From contig JBGALI010000008.1 in the NCBI GenBank assembly GCA_044223975.1, forward strand, positions 62,001 to 126,000: DNA of 64,000 nucleotides. Reading direction: 5' to 3'. The translations under genes were made by a program, and so were the position numbers. Position 1 is the first letter of the stretch; every line of letters begins with the position of its first letter. Source of the stretch: CAZCPB01 sp044223975. GTDB taxonomy: Bacteria > Planctomycetota > Phycisphaerae > Phycisphaerales > UBA1924. Under the pieces are notes generated by a model. That model worked only from the letters and a program-made list of their open reading frames with translations, was not told the DNA's origin and searched no databases. Positions 33,225 through 41,710 of the stretch are shown here, piece by piece.

Positions 33225-34214
33225 TCACGCCCCCGCGTCGCCCGCCGCGGCACCGAGCTCTTCGTCCGGGTTTGGCTTGCGCCGGTTGGCGTGGTGCTGG
33301 GCGTAGAGCATCAAGCCTGCCCCGCCGACGGCGACCATGCCGCAGGCCCACTGCGGCGCGTTCAGCCGCTCGCCAAATATGAAGAACGACGCGACCGACA
33401 CCGTGATCGGCTGGAGCTGCACGACGCCCGACGCGACCGCCAGGCCGAGGCGCGCGATCGAGAAGTAGTACAGCGTGTGCCCGATCCCGATGCCGATCAC
33501 CGCCGAGAGCACGAGCTTCATCATGTTGGCGCCGCTGAGGTCCATCGCCTCCAGCCCGTGCCGCCGCCCCAGCACGAGCATGAGCGCTACCAGTGCTATC
33601 CCGGTGTACTGGCTCACTGCGCTGAACGCCTGGAAGGGCTCGATACCGTGCATGAACTTCCGCACCGAGAGCGAGTACCCCGCGTAGAGCAGCCCCGCGC
33701 CCATCGAGAAGAGCACGCCCTTGAGCGAGGCGCCGCTCAGCACCGCCAGGCCCTCGTCGCCCAGCAGGATCGTGCCGCTGGTTCCCAGGATCACCATCGC
33801 GACGCCCGACAGAAAGAGCGGGGTCTTGATCACGCGCCGCTCGGCCGCGAACAGGATCGCGGCGCCCAGCGTCAAGAAAACGATGTGCACGCGCATGCTG
33901 AAGGTCATCAGCCCCGGCGGCACCAGATACGGCGCGAACGCGAAGCAGATCTGCGCGGGGATGTTGAACAGGCTCGGCACCAGCGCCGCCCGCCACAACC
34001 CGGGCGCCGTCCTGCCGCGGCTGGCGGCGATCAGCAAGACCGGCAGCCACATCAGCGCCGAGATCCCGTAGCGCCACCCGTTCGCGGTCCACGGGTCGAT
34101 CAGGTCCCTGAAGAACCTCAGGAAGAGCGGGATGCTCGACCACCCCGCCAGCGTGAGCACGCTGGTCGCGATTCCTGCCAGAGACAGCGACGACTCATGG
34201 GCTTTATGGCGCAC
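33225..34214 (-). CDS. EamA/DMT-family membrane transporter
   Basis: 329 residues with ten predicted transmembrane helices in two EamA repeats, for example GIATSVLTLAGWSSIPLFLR at the N terminus, GLMTFSMRVHIVFLTLGAAI, then VLFSMGAGLLYAGYSLSVRK and SVASFFIFGERLNAPQW with the conserved FGE of the second repeat. The family exports amino acids or other metabolites; the substrate is not known. GTG 34214 is chosen because TACCCT stands 6 nt upstream; ATG codons follow inside the leader. It ends 1 bp before the convergent LON-domain gene. Confidence 0.87.
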   Translation of the reverse strand: MRHKAHESSLSLAGIATSVLTLAGWSSIPLFLRFFRDLIDPWTANGWRYGISALMWLPVLLIAASRGRTAPGLWRAALVPSLFNIPAQICFAFAPYLVPPGLMTFSMRVHIVFLTLGAAILFAAERRVIKTPLFLSGVAMVILGTSGTILLGDEGLAVLSGASLKGVLFSMGAGLLYAGYSLSVRKFMHGIEPFQAFSAVSQYTGIALVALMLVLGRRHGLEAMDLSGANMMKLVLSAVIGIGIGHTLYYFSIARLGLAVASGVVQLQPITVSVASFFIFGERLNAPQWACGMVAVGGAGLMLYAQHHANRRKPNPDEELGAAAGDAGA

Positions 34215-34220
34215 GGGTCG

Positions 34221-34226
34221 AGGGTA
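34221..34226 (-). promoter_or_regulatory. candidate -10 box of the EamA transporter gene
   Basis: TACCCT on the minus strand, 6 nt before GTG 34214. Confidence 0.35.
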
Positions 34227-34267
34227 GGGAAGTCGTCGGGCCCGATCGCAGCGGCCTTGTCGGCCGG

Positions 34268-35866
34268 TTACGGCTGGGTGTTGGCGCCGGAGCCCGCGCT
34301 TTCGGCGTTCGACGCTTTGCCGGTGGCTCCGGGGGCGCCCGGCTCGTGCTCGGCCGGCGGGTTTGCCGCGGGCTCGTGTTCCCAGCCGCCTCCCAGCGCC
34401 TTGTACAGCGCGATCAGGCTCGACGTCACGGCCCGGTCGCTCTGCGCCAGCTGGTCCTCCGATTCGAACAACTGCTGCTGGCTGGCGAGCACGTTCAAGA
34501 AGTCCTTGAGCCCGCTCGAGTAGAGCTGGTTGGCCAGATCGACCGCGCGGGTGTTGGCCTCGACGGCCTTCGTGAGCGACTCGCGCCGCGACTGCTCCTG
34601 CGCGAACGATACGAGCGCGTTCTCCGTTTCCTCGAGCGAGTTGAGCACGGTCTGCTCGTACACCGTGAGGGCCTGTTCCGTCAGCGCATCCTTTACCGCG
34701 ATGTTCGAGCGAACGCGCCCCGCGTCAAAGAGGTTCCATCGCATCGACGGCGTGAACCCCCACGCGCGGCTGTTCATGTCGAACAGGGTGCCGATCTGAT
34801 CGCTCTGGAGCACGAACGCCCCCGTGAGCGCGAAGCGCGGGTACAGGTCCGCCGTCGCCGCGCCCACGCGGGCCGTGGCCGCCGCGAGCTGGCGCTCGGC
34901 GCGCCGGATGTCCGGCCGGCGGCGGAGCAACTCCGACGGCAGACCGACCGGCACTTCTGCGGGCGTCGCCGGGATGGGTGTCACGGCCGTCAGCTCGGCA
35001 CGGAGCGCAAGCGGCTCGGCCCCCAGCAGGACGCCCAGGCGGTGCAAGAAGACGGCCGCGCCGATTTCCAGCGGGGGGATCTGCGAGAGGCGGGTCTGCA
35101 GGAGGGCGCGGGCCTGGGCCACGTCGAGCTCGCCCGTGAGCCCGGCCAGGAAGCGGGCGTTGCTGAGGTCCACCGAGTCCTGCGACGCCTTTACGTTGCG
35201 GCGCGCGATGTCAAGCCGCCGCTGAAACGTGCGCACCTCGACGTAGCTCCGCGCCACCTCGGCGATGAGAGTGACCAGCACGTCGCGCCGGCCTTCCTCG
35301 GCCGCCTGCACGTCCGCGTCGGCCGCCTCGACCGCGCGGCGCACGCCGCCGAACACGTCGAGCTCCCAGCCCGCGTCGAACCCGACCTGGAACAGGTCCT
35401 GCCCGTCCCCGTTCTGGGGCGCGAGCTGGTTGGGGCCGACGTTCTCGCTCTCGCGGCTGCGGGTGTACCCGGCCGTTGCGTCGACCGTCGGGTACTGCGC
35501 CGAGGCGACGAAGCCGCGCACGGCCCGGGCCTCGCGCACGCGTGAGGTGGCGAGCTTCAGATCGAGGTTGCTCGCGATGGCCCGGTCGATGAGGGCATCG
35601 AGCTCCGGGTCGTTCAGGCGCGACCACCATTGGGCCAGGTCAGCCGGGCCGGCGACGGCGCGGGACGGCCCCTGAGGCTGGTCGTTCAATCGACCGAAGT
35701 CCTCGGGAGTCGTGGTGGGAGGCGTGGAGTAGTCCGGCCCCACCGTGCAGCCCGCGAACATCGCCAGGAGCGCGCACGCTACCGGCCCCGCGGTCCTTTG
35801 TGCGACGGAGCGACGCCCCCCGATGCTCGAAAGTCCGGGGCGTCCGTCGCGAAGTCGTTCCATCAT
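34268..35866 (-). CDS. TolC/NodT-like outer-membrane efflux lipoprotein
   Basis: 532 residues. Lipoprotein signal with FAGC (Cys near 40), followed by TVGPDYSTPP, typical of NodT/OprM-type outer-membrane factors. Two repeats of the family are visible: WWSRLNDPELDALIDRAIAS with LATSRVREARAVRG, and LPSELLRRRPDIRRAERQLA with SMRWNLFDAGRVRSN. It forms the outer-membrane exit channel of the six-gene exporter. The start ATG (or the next ATG) overlaps the stop of the hlyD-like gene by 4 nt, so translation is coupled. The C-terminal 50 residues are Gly/Ala/Glu-rich and unlike the family. It is the last gene of the operon. Confidence 0.9.
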   Translation of the reverse strand: MMERLRDGRPGLSSIGGRRSVAQRTAGPVACALLAMFAGCTVGPDYSTPPTTTPEDFGRLNDQPQGPSRAVAGPADLAQWWSRLNDPELDALIDRAIASNLDLKLATSRVREARAVRGFVASAQYPTVDATAGYTRSRESENVGPNQLAPQNGDGQDLFQVGFDAGWELDVFGGVRRAVEAADADVQAAEEGRRDVLVTLIAEVARSYVEVRTFQRRLDIARRNVKASQDSVDLSNARFLAGLTGELDVAQARALLQTRLSQIPPLEIGAAVFLHRLGVLLGAEPLALRAELTAVTPIPATPAEVPVGLPSELLRRRPDIRRAERQLAAATARVGAATADLYPRFALTGAFVLQSDQIGTLFDMNSRAWGFTPSMRWNLFDAGRVRSNIAVKDALTEQALTVYEQTVLNSLEETENALVSFAQEQSRRESLTKAVEANTRAVDLANQLYSSGLKDFLNVLASQQQLFESEDQLAQSDRAVTSSLIALYKALGGGWEHEPAANPPAEHEPGAPGATGKASNAESAGSGANTQP

Positions 35867-36951
35867 TTCTTGGCTCCTGGAGTGGGCGCCGCGGCGGAGT
35901 TCTCCACCGGCTCGGCCTCGACATAGACGTCCATCTGTTGCCCGACGTACACCGGCATCGCGCCCCGATCGAAGGCGTAGATGACTTGGAGCACGCGCGT
36001 GTCCACGCGCTCGGTGCTCTCGCCGGTCAGCGATCGCTTGGGGACCACGTACGGCTCGAACCGTACGAATTTCAGTTCCGTGTTGATCTCCTTGCGGCCG
36101 CGCAGGAAAGCCATGGCCTTGGCGCCCGCCTTCACGCGGTAGGCCTCGTGCTCGTCGACATCGACGCGCACATGCAGGGGCGTCACCGTGCCGAAGAGCA
36201 TCAGCGGCGTCTGCGTCACGCCCGCGGGAGCGAACTCGCCGGGCCGCACATTGACCTGGAGAACCTGCCCGTCCACCGGCGCACGGACCATGCGACGGTC
36301 CAGCTCGGTCTTCACCGAGTCGACCGCGGCGCGGGCGCTGGCCGCCTGGGCCTCCGCGACCGCCACGTCGGGCGCCCACGCGCCGGCCTTCAGAAGCGTC
36401 AGCTGCGCCTCGGCGTCGGCCAGGCGAGCCCGCGCCGCCTCGACCGCGAAGCGCCGCTGGCTAAGCTGATCCTCGCTCAGGGCCCGCTTGTCCGGCACCT
36501 TCTCCCACATCGCAAGCTGGCTCTCGGCATCCGAGAGCGCCGCGCGGGCCGCCGCAACCTTGGCCTCCGCGGGCGGCACTTCCTCGGGGCGCGGCTGGGT
36601 CTTGAGCCGCTTCACCTGGGACTCCGACGCGGCGAGGTTGGCCTCCGCCACGCCCAGCTGGGCCCGCAGGTCGCGCGAATCAAGCTCGAAGAGCACGTCG
36701 CCCTTCTTTACCGAGTCGCCCACCGCCACGCGCACCGCGGCGATGGTCCCGGCCACGGGGTTGCCGATCGCGATGTTCTGCGAGCTGGCCTCGATGAGGC
36801 CGGACCCGGCGACGAACGACGGGAACGGCGCACGCGCGGGCTCGACGACCGGCAACGCCACCGGCGGCGGCTTGCTGTTCTTGATGACGGTCACCACCCC
36901 GAAGATCACTCCCACGATCGCCAGCAGCGGGATGAGGATTGTGCGGATCAC
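35863..36951 (-). CDS. HlyD-type periplasmic adaptor (membrane fusion protein)
   Basis: 362 residues. An N-terminal membrane anchor (about 5-23), then a lipoyl half GSGLIEASSQNIAIGNPVAG and FELDSRDLRAQLG, a long alpha-helical hairpin (about 95-215) made of Ala/Glu-rich coiled coil, the second lipoyl half DRRMVRAPVDGQVLQVNVRP, and beta-barrel strands (LHVRVDVDEHEAYRV). This is the DevB-like adaptor linking the inner-membrane ABC transporter to the TolC-like channel. 14 bp separate it from the ATPase gene (36966). Confidence 0.92.
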   Translation of the reverse strand: MIRTILIPLLAIVGVIFGVVTVIKNSKPPPVALPVVEPARAPFPSFVAGSGLIEASSQNIAIGNPVAGTIAAVRVAVGDSVKKGDVLFELDSRDLRAQLGVAEANLAASESQVKRLKTQPRPEEVPPAEAKVAAARAALSDAESQLAMWEKVPDKRALSEDQLSQRRFAVEAARARLADAEAQLTLLKAGAWAPDVAVAEAQAASARAAVDSVKTELDRRMVRAPVDGQVLQVNVRPGEFAPAGVTQTPLMLFGTVTPLHVRVDVDEHEAYRVKAGAKAMAFLRGRKEINTELKFVRFEPYVVPKRSLTGESTERVDTRVLQVIYAFDRGAMPVYVGQQMDVYVEAEPVENSAAAPTPGAKK

Positions 36952-36965
36952 GGTGAACTCCCTGT

Positions 36966-37721
36966 CTAGTGTGCGCCCGGCGTCGCGCCGTTGTACAAAT
37001 CAGCCGCCGAGGTCACGATCTTCTCAACCATGCCGTCGTCCATCCGCGCGATGCGGTCCGCGAACTCGAAGATGCGCGAGTCGTGCGTCACCACGATCAG
37101 CGACCGGCCAGTCCCCAGCGCCACCTCGCGCAGCATCTCCATGATCTGATGGCCGGTGGTGTGGTCCAGGGCGCTGGTCGGCTCGTCGCACACGATCAGG
37201 CGCGGCTCGTGCACCAGCGCCCGCGCGATCGCCACGCGCTGCTGCTGGCCGCCCGAGAGCCGCGAGGGCACGTCGCGAAGACGGGAGCCCAGCCCGACCC
37301 GCGACAGGACTGCGCCGGCGCGGTCGAGGGCCTCCCGCCGCGCCACGCCGTTGATCAGGAGCGGGACCGACACGTTCTCCGTGATGGTCAGGGTCGGGAT
37401 GAGATTGAACGCCTGGAACACGAAGCCCACGGTCTGGCCGCGGAAGCGGGTCCGCTCCGAAGCGCTCATCGATTTGAGGTCGCGCCCGAAGACCGCGACC
37501 TCGCCCTCGTCGTGCTCGAGCACCGCCGCGATGACCGAGATGAGCGTGGTCTTCCCGCAGCCCGAAGGCCCGACCATCATCATCAGCTCGCCGGCGGCCA
37601 CGTCGAGGTCCACGCCGCGGAGGGCCCGCACCGCCGAGTCTCCCTTGCCGTACGTCTTGGTCACGCCGCGGCAGCGCACCGCAAGGCCCGTCGTCACCGG
37701 ATTGTCCGTTGTTGTCGTCAT
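36966..37721 (-). CDS. ABC transporter ATPase (DevA/LolD/MacB type)
   Basis: 251 residues. Walker A MVGPSGCGKTTLI, Q-loop region VFQAFNLIPTLT, signature SRLSGGQQQRVAIARAL, Walker B LIVCDEPTSALD, and the His switch VVTHDSRIF are all present. The LIPTLTITENV and GQTVGFVF blocks are those of ATPases paired with FtsX-like permeases. It powers the DevC-like permeases upstream. GAGAGAT lies upstream of ATG. An 82-bp gap to the permease gene (37804) holds the TCACTCCG octamer tandem. Confidence 0.93.
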   Translation of the reverse strand: MTTTTDNPVTTGLAVRCRGVTKTYGKGDSAVRALRGVDLDVAAGELMMMVGPSGCGKTTLISVIAAVLEHDEGEVAVFGRDLKSMSASERTRFRGQTVGFVFQAFNLIPTLTITENVSVPLLINGVARREALDRAGAVLSRVGLGSRLRDVPSRLSGGQQQRVAIARALVHEPRLIVCDEPTSALDHTTGHQIMEMLREVALGTGRSLIVVTHDSRIFEFADRIARMDDGMVEKIVTSAADLYNGATPGAH

Positions 37722-37767
37722 GAAGATCTCTCAACCGGCGCATCGCTGGTGTGCCCTGCCGATACGC

Positions 37768-37788
37768 TCACCTCACTCCGTCACTCCG
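37768..37788 (+). repeat. TCAC-rich octamer tandem
   Basis: TCACC, then two exact TCACTCCG units, in the gap between the ATPase and permease genes. Related units are at 30251-30290 and 61771-61801. Confidence 0.6.
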
Positions 37789-37803
37789 TCCCTTCCTCAA
37801 CCC

Positions 37804-38964
37804 TTACCCTTTGAACACCACCGCCGGCTCCAGCGTCAGCACCCGCCGCATGCTCAGCACGGCCGAGAGGGCGCAGATGACCGTGACCGCTCCGCCCGAG
37901 AGCACCATCAGCTGCCACGGCATGTAGAACGCCAGCGGGCTCTTCCGCGCCGACCACCCGATGAGCGCCGCGATGCCCGTGCCCAGCCCGAATCCGATGT
38001 TCCCGGCGATCAGCGCCTGCAGCACGATCATCGAGAGCAGCTTCCCGTTGGACGCGCCCATCGCCTTGAGCGTGCCGAAGTAGCGGATGTTGTCGATGGT
38101 GAAGCTGTAGAACATGAAGCCGGTGATGACCGTCCCGATGAGCAGGCCCAGGGCCACCGCGATGCCGAAGTTGATCGGGATCCCGGTGTTGGCGATGAAG
38201 TACATCACCGTCAGCCACTTGAACTGCGCGCTCGTGTAGGCCGCGAGGTCGGTGTCGAGCGTGATGCGGCGGCACAGTTCTCCCGGGTCCACGCCCGGCT
38301 TGGCCTTGGCGAGGATGAAACTCAGGAGCTTGCGCTCGCGCGGCGCGAAAGTCGTCGCGCGGCTGTACGTCGTATAGATCGTCGGCTGGCTCTGAAAACT
38401 CCGCGTCGTTCGCGCGATCCCGACGACGATCGCCCGATGGTCGTTCATCTCCAGCGTGTCGCCCACGCGAAGGGGGATCGGCGGCCCGCCCGGGGTCGTC
38501 GGCGGCCGGGTCAGGCGCGTCGTCGCTCCAACCTCGTCGACGATCACGCCGTCCGCCCTCCGCAGGTCCTCCAGCCGGCCCTCGGCCATCTCGGCCGGGC
38601 CACCGATCAGCGTGGCGTCGTCGATCCCGATCAGGACGCAGTTCTGGAACTGCCCGTCGTCCATCCGCACGCGGATCAGGCCCTTGTACATGGGCATCGC
38701 CCACGCGACGCCCTCCACCCCGCGGACGCGGTAGAGCTCCGTGTCCTGCAGCGGCTTGAGGTCGTCGATGTACTGGACCTTGCGGTCCATCACCCAGATG
38801 TCCGGGAAAGGCATGTCCGTGACCACCGCGTAGGTGCGCGTCATGATTCCGGCGAAGATCGCCCCCTGCTGGCTGATCACCATTGATGCGAGCGTGACGC
38901 CCATGATGATGCCGAAGTACTTGGGCTTGTCCCCGAAGAGCATTTTGAGCGCTACGTAGAACAT
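37804..38964 (-). CDS. FtsX/DevC-like ABC permease, second paralogue
   Basis: 386 residues. One N-terminal membrane helix (about 15-35), a large periplasmic domain (MacB-type, about 40-250) and three C-terminal helices (about 265-375), the FtsX/MacB topology. Shared blocks with the next gene include YFGIIMGVTLASMVISQQGA, PDIWVMDRKVQ, FYSFTIDNIRYFGTLKAMGA and VLTLEPAVVFKG. It should couple the ATPase to substrate export. 6 bp separate it from the upstream permease gene. Confidence 0.88.
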   Translation of the reverse strand: MFYVALKMLFGDKPKYFGIIMGVTLASMVISQQGAIFAGIMTRTYAVVTDMPFPDIWVMDRKVQYIDDLKPLQDTELYRVRGVEGVAWAMPMYKGLIRVRMDDGQFQNCVLIGIDDATLIGGPAEMAEGRLEDLRRADGVIVDEVGATTRLTRPPTTPGGPPIPLRVGDTLEMNDHRAIVVGIARTTRSFQSQPTIYTTYSRATTFAPRERKLLSFILAKAKPGVDPGELCRRITLDTDLAAYTSAQFKWLTVMYFIANTGIPINFGIAVALGLLIGTVITGFMFYSFTIDNIRYFGTLKAMGASNGKLLSMIVLQALIAGNIGFGLGTGIAALIGWSARKSPLAFYMPWQLMVLSGGAVTVICALSAVLSMRRVLTLEPAVVFKG

Positions 38965-38970
38965 CGCCCT

Positions 38971-40134
38971 TCACGCCCCCTTGAAGACCATGCCGGGTTC
39001 GGCCCGGAGAACACGCCTGACGCTCAGGAACGCGGCCAGCACGCACACCACCGCGATCGCGCCCCCGGAGAACACCAGCAGCTGCCACGGCATGCGGAAC
39101 GCCAGGCCCCCGTCCTCTCCCAGGATCGTCCCCGTGACCGCCGCGCCCCCGACGCCCAGACCGTAGCCGATGGCGCCCACGCACAGGGCCTGCAGCACCA
39201 CCATGCCCGCCACGCGCCCGTCCCCCGCGCCCATCGCCTTCAGTGCCGCGAAGTGGCGAATGTTGTCCACGGTGAAGTTGTAAAAGGTCTGCCCGGTGAT
39301 CAGCACGCCGATGACGAACCCCAGCCCGACCGCGATCCCGAAATTCACCAGGATCCCGGTCTTCTGCAGGATGTACGAGGCCGTCAGCATCGAGAACCCG
39401 TCGCGGGTGTACGCCGCCAGGCCGGTGTGGCTCTCGATCAAGCGGCGCACGCTCTCCACGTCGTGCCCGGGCGCGACTTTGACGAGGACGTACGTGAGCA
39501 TGCGGCGCTCGCGCGGCGAGAACGTCAGCGCCCGCGAGTATGTGGTGTAGACGGTCGGTTCCCAGAAGAACCCCGGCGCCGCCCGGTACACCCCGACCAC
39601 CCGGGCCCGCCGGTCGTTGAGCTCCAGCGTGTCTCCCACCCGCAACGGGCGATCGATCTTCCCGGCACGGGTCCCGATCGCCAGCTTCCCGCCCACGTCA
39701 CGCTCGTCGACGATGATCGCGTCGGTCTCGCGCAGATCGGAGAGCGACCCTTCCGCCATGCCCGGCGGCCCGCCCGTGAGCGTGGCGTCGTCCATCCCCA
39801 CGAGCTGGACCCCGCGCGTCGCGCCGTTCGGAAGCCTCGCCCTGGCGAACGACTTGTACATCGGCACCGCCCACTCAACCCCGTCGACGCCGCGCACCGC
39901 GTACAGGCTCATGTCGAGCATGGGCTTGGCATCGGCGACGTGCTCGACCTCCGGGTCCATCACCCACAGGTCCGCGCCGGAGGTGCCCGAGATGAACGAG
40001 TACGTTCGCTCCGACAGCCCCACGAAGATCCCCGCCTGCTGCGTGATCATGAGCGACGCGAATGAAACGCCGATCAACAGGCCCAGGTACCGGGCCTTGT
40101 CGCCGAGCAGCATCCGCAGCGCGAGCAGGTTCAT
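38971..40134 (-). CDS. FtsX/DevC-like ABC permease, first paralogue
   Basis: 387 residues from ATG 40134. Same topology as its neighbour: ARYLGLLIGVSFASLMITQQ, a MacB-type periplasmic domain with GADLWVMDPEVEHVADAKPM, and C-terminal helices with FYNFTVDNIRHFAALKAMGA. The two are clearly homologous but not near-identical, which suggests an obligate heterodimer. The start overlaps the TetR stop by 4 nt (ATGA at 40131-40134), a coupled arrangement. A longer frame to 40311 would overlap TetR. Confidence 0.88.
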   Translation of the reverse strand: MNLLALRMLLGDKARYLGLLIGVSFASLMITQQAGIFVGLSERTYSFISGTSGADLWVMDPEVEHVADAKPMLDMSLYAVRGVDGVEWAVPMYKSFARARLPNGATRGVQLVGMDDATLTGGPPGMAEGSLSDLRETDAIIVDERDVGGKLAIGTRAGKIDRPLRVGDTLELNDRRARVVGVYRAAPGFFWEPTVYTTYSRALTFSPRERRMLTYVLVKVAPGHDVESVRRLIESHTGLAAYTRDGFSMLTASYILQKTGILVNFGIAVGLGFVIGVLITGQTFYNFTVDNIRHFAALKAMGAGDGRVAGMVVLQALCVGAIGYGLGVGGAAVTGTILGEDGGLAFRMPWQLLVFSGGAIAVVCVLAAFLSVRRVLRAEPGMVFKGA

Positions 40135-40781
40135 CGCCCGCCCTCCCGCAGCGCCCGCAGGCCCGCGATACCGGCCAGCGAAAACTCGACGATGTGCGCG
40201 GCACGCTGGCGCGTCCGCTCCGCCGAATAGCGGTCGTCGGGGAAGAGCCGGTGAACGACCGGGCGGCAGTGGTGGTAGAGCAGGCACTGCCCGATCACGC
40301 TGGCCGCGCACATCGACACCTCGTCGTCCGTCGCCCCCGGACCGAGGAGTTCCCTGACGATGGCGCTGAGCAACTCAAAGTGCGGGCGGATGCTCCGGGC
40401 CACGACCTGGTCCAGCGCGCCGGTCGGCTCGATCATCTCGCGCGCCATCAGCTTGGGCTGCCACGCCGGGCGCCCCTCGTCGAAGAGACGGTTCATGAAG
40501 GTCGTCACAAACGCCCGCAGCCGCTGCTCGGCCGTATGCGCCTCGGCCTGCCCGGTGTCGTACGGGTGCTGGTGCGCCGAGGTGTCGTGGGCGCACGTGA
40601 GCACCGCGGCGTACAGCCCGTCCTTGTCACGGAAGTGGTAATTCACCGCCGCGATGTTCGCCCCGGCTCGGGCGCAGATGTCCCGGACCGTCGCGTTCCG
40701 GAACCCCGATTCTGCGAACACCTCACCCGCGGCTTCCAGAAGCCGCTCGCGAGTGCTCGTGCTGGTCTGGTCCACGGACAA
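40131..40781 (-). CDS. TetR-family repressor, first gene of the exporter operon
   Basis: 216 residues from TTG 40781 (GTG 40775 is possible). The N-terminal helix-turn-helix is clear: TRERLLEAAGEVFAESGFRN and ATVRDICARAGANIAAVNYH, ending FRDKDGLYAAVL. The C-terminal helical domain (about 75-216) has the form of the CerR/YbiH group (DUF1956) that senses small hydrophobic compounds. As the first gene of a six-gene run with overlaps of 4 nt or gaps up to 82 bp, it probably autorepresses the exporter. A dyad upstream (40802-40830) is a candidate operator. Confidence 0.9.
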   Translation of the reverse strand: MSVDQTSTSTRERLLEAAGEVFAESGFRNATVRDICARAGANIAAVNYHFRDKDGLYAAVLTCAHDTSAHQHPYDTGQAEAHTAEQRLRAFVTTFMNRLFDEGRPAWQPKLMAREMIEPTGALDQVVARSIRPHFELLSAIVRELLGPGATDDEVSMCAASVIGQCLLYHHCRPVVHRLFPDDRYSAERTRQRAAHIVEFSLAGIAGLRALREGGR

Positions 40782-40801
40782 TGAAAACCCCTGCGTCTTG
40801 T

Positions 40802-40830
40802 TAAAACGTTCGATTCAAACACATGTTTTA
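40802..40830 (-). promoter_or_regulatory. candidate promoter/operator of the TetR exporter operon
   Basis: An AT-rich stretch in GC-rich surroundings holds a TAAAAC / GTTTTA dyad with a 17-nt centre, next to a TATAAA hexamer on the minus strand at about 40827-40832. TTGACT lies further upstream at a non-ideal distance. It ends about 20 nt before the TetR start. Confidence 0.35.
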
Positions 40831-40978
40831 TACAGTCGTGTAAGAAGTCAAGTACCTTCGTTCGGGGGGTGAGCCGGATTCACGATCCAAACCCGAGGTT
40901 CGGCGGCGGGTGCTAGCCTCTGACGTGGTAAGGGCAGTCGGAATCGAGGGTTCGCCCGGCTCCGTTGGAGTGACCTGA

Positions 40979-41710
40979 GTGAAGGTGGCAAAGGAAGGCA
41001 TCCCGTTCATAGCCCTTTTCGCCGGTGCGACCGCGGCTCTGACAGCGCTGGGCCTGTGGCTGCTCGGTCCCTGGGGATGGGTCCTTTGCGGTGTGGGTGC
41101 AGTTCTGACCGGATGGTGCGCCTGGTTCTTTCGTGACCCCGAGCGGGTCACCCCCCAAGAACCGGGTGCGATCATCAGCCCGGCCGACGGCGTGATCTGC
41201 CTGATCGGCCGCGCCGAGGCTCCCCCCGAATTGGGGCTGGCCGGGAGCGGGCCGTTCCAGCGGGTGTGCGTTTTCATGAACGTCTTCAACGTGCACGTGA
41301 ACCGTGCTCCCTGCGATGGGGTGATCGAGAAAGCCGCGTACACGCCCGGCAAGTTCTTCAACGCTTCGCTCGACAAGGCGAGCGTGCACAACGAGCGCAT
41401 GGCGGTGGCGCTGCGCACGCGCGCCGGCGAGAGTGTCCTGTTCGTGCAGATCGCCGGCCTGGTCGCGCGCCGAATCGTCTGCTACCTCAAGGGGGGCGAG
41501 AGCGTCCGTGCCGGCGAGCGGTTCGGTCTCATCCGCTTCGGATCTCGCGTGGACGTGTACCTGCCGGTGGACTCTAAAGTGAGTGTTACGGTCGGACAGA
41601 AGACCGTCGCGGGCGAAACCGTTCTCGCACGCCTTCCCGCGCCGCGCACGGGTCCGGCCGCGACTTCCGGCGCGGTCCGTGCAGCACAGGAGGTGTCGGT
41701 TGGTGGCTGA
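40979..41710 (+). CDS. psd: phosphatidylserine decarboxylase (Psd)
   Basis: 243 residues from GTG 40979, preceded by GGAG at 8 nt. It decarboxylates phosphatidylserine to phosphatidylethanolamine. Two membrane helices (about 8-50) are followed by WFFRDPERVTP, PADGVICLIGRAE and VFNVHVNRAP, hallmarks of the small (archaeal-type II) Psd. The self-cleavage site is FGSRVD with Gly188-Ser189, which generates the pyruvoyl group. The C-terminal 30 residues are a variable tail. The stop overlaps the start of pssA by 8 nt, so the two enzymes of the pathway are coupled. Confidence 0.93.
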   Translation: MKVAKEGIPFIALFAGATAALTALGLWLLGPWGWVLCGVGAVLTGWCAWFFRDPERVTPQEPGAIISPADGVICLIGRAEAPPELGLAGSGPFQRVCVFMNVFNVHVNRAPCDGVIEKAAYTPGKFFNASLDKASVHNERMAVALRTRAGESVLFVQIAGLVARRIVCYLKGGESVRAGERFGLIRFGSRVDVYLPVDSKVSVTVGQKTVAGETVLARLPAPRTGPAATSGAVRAAQEVSVGG

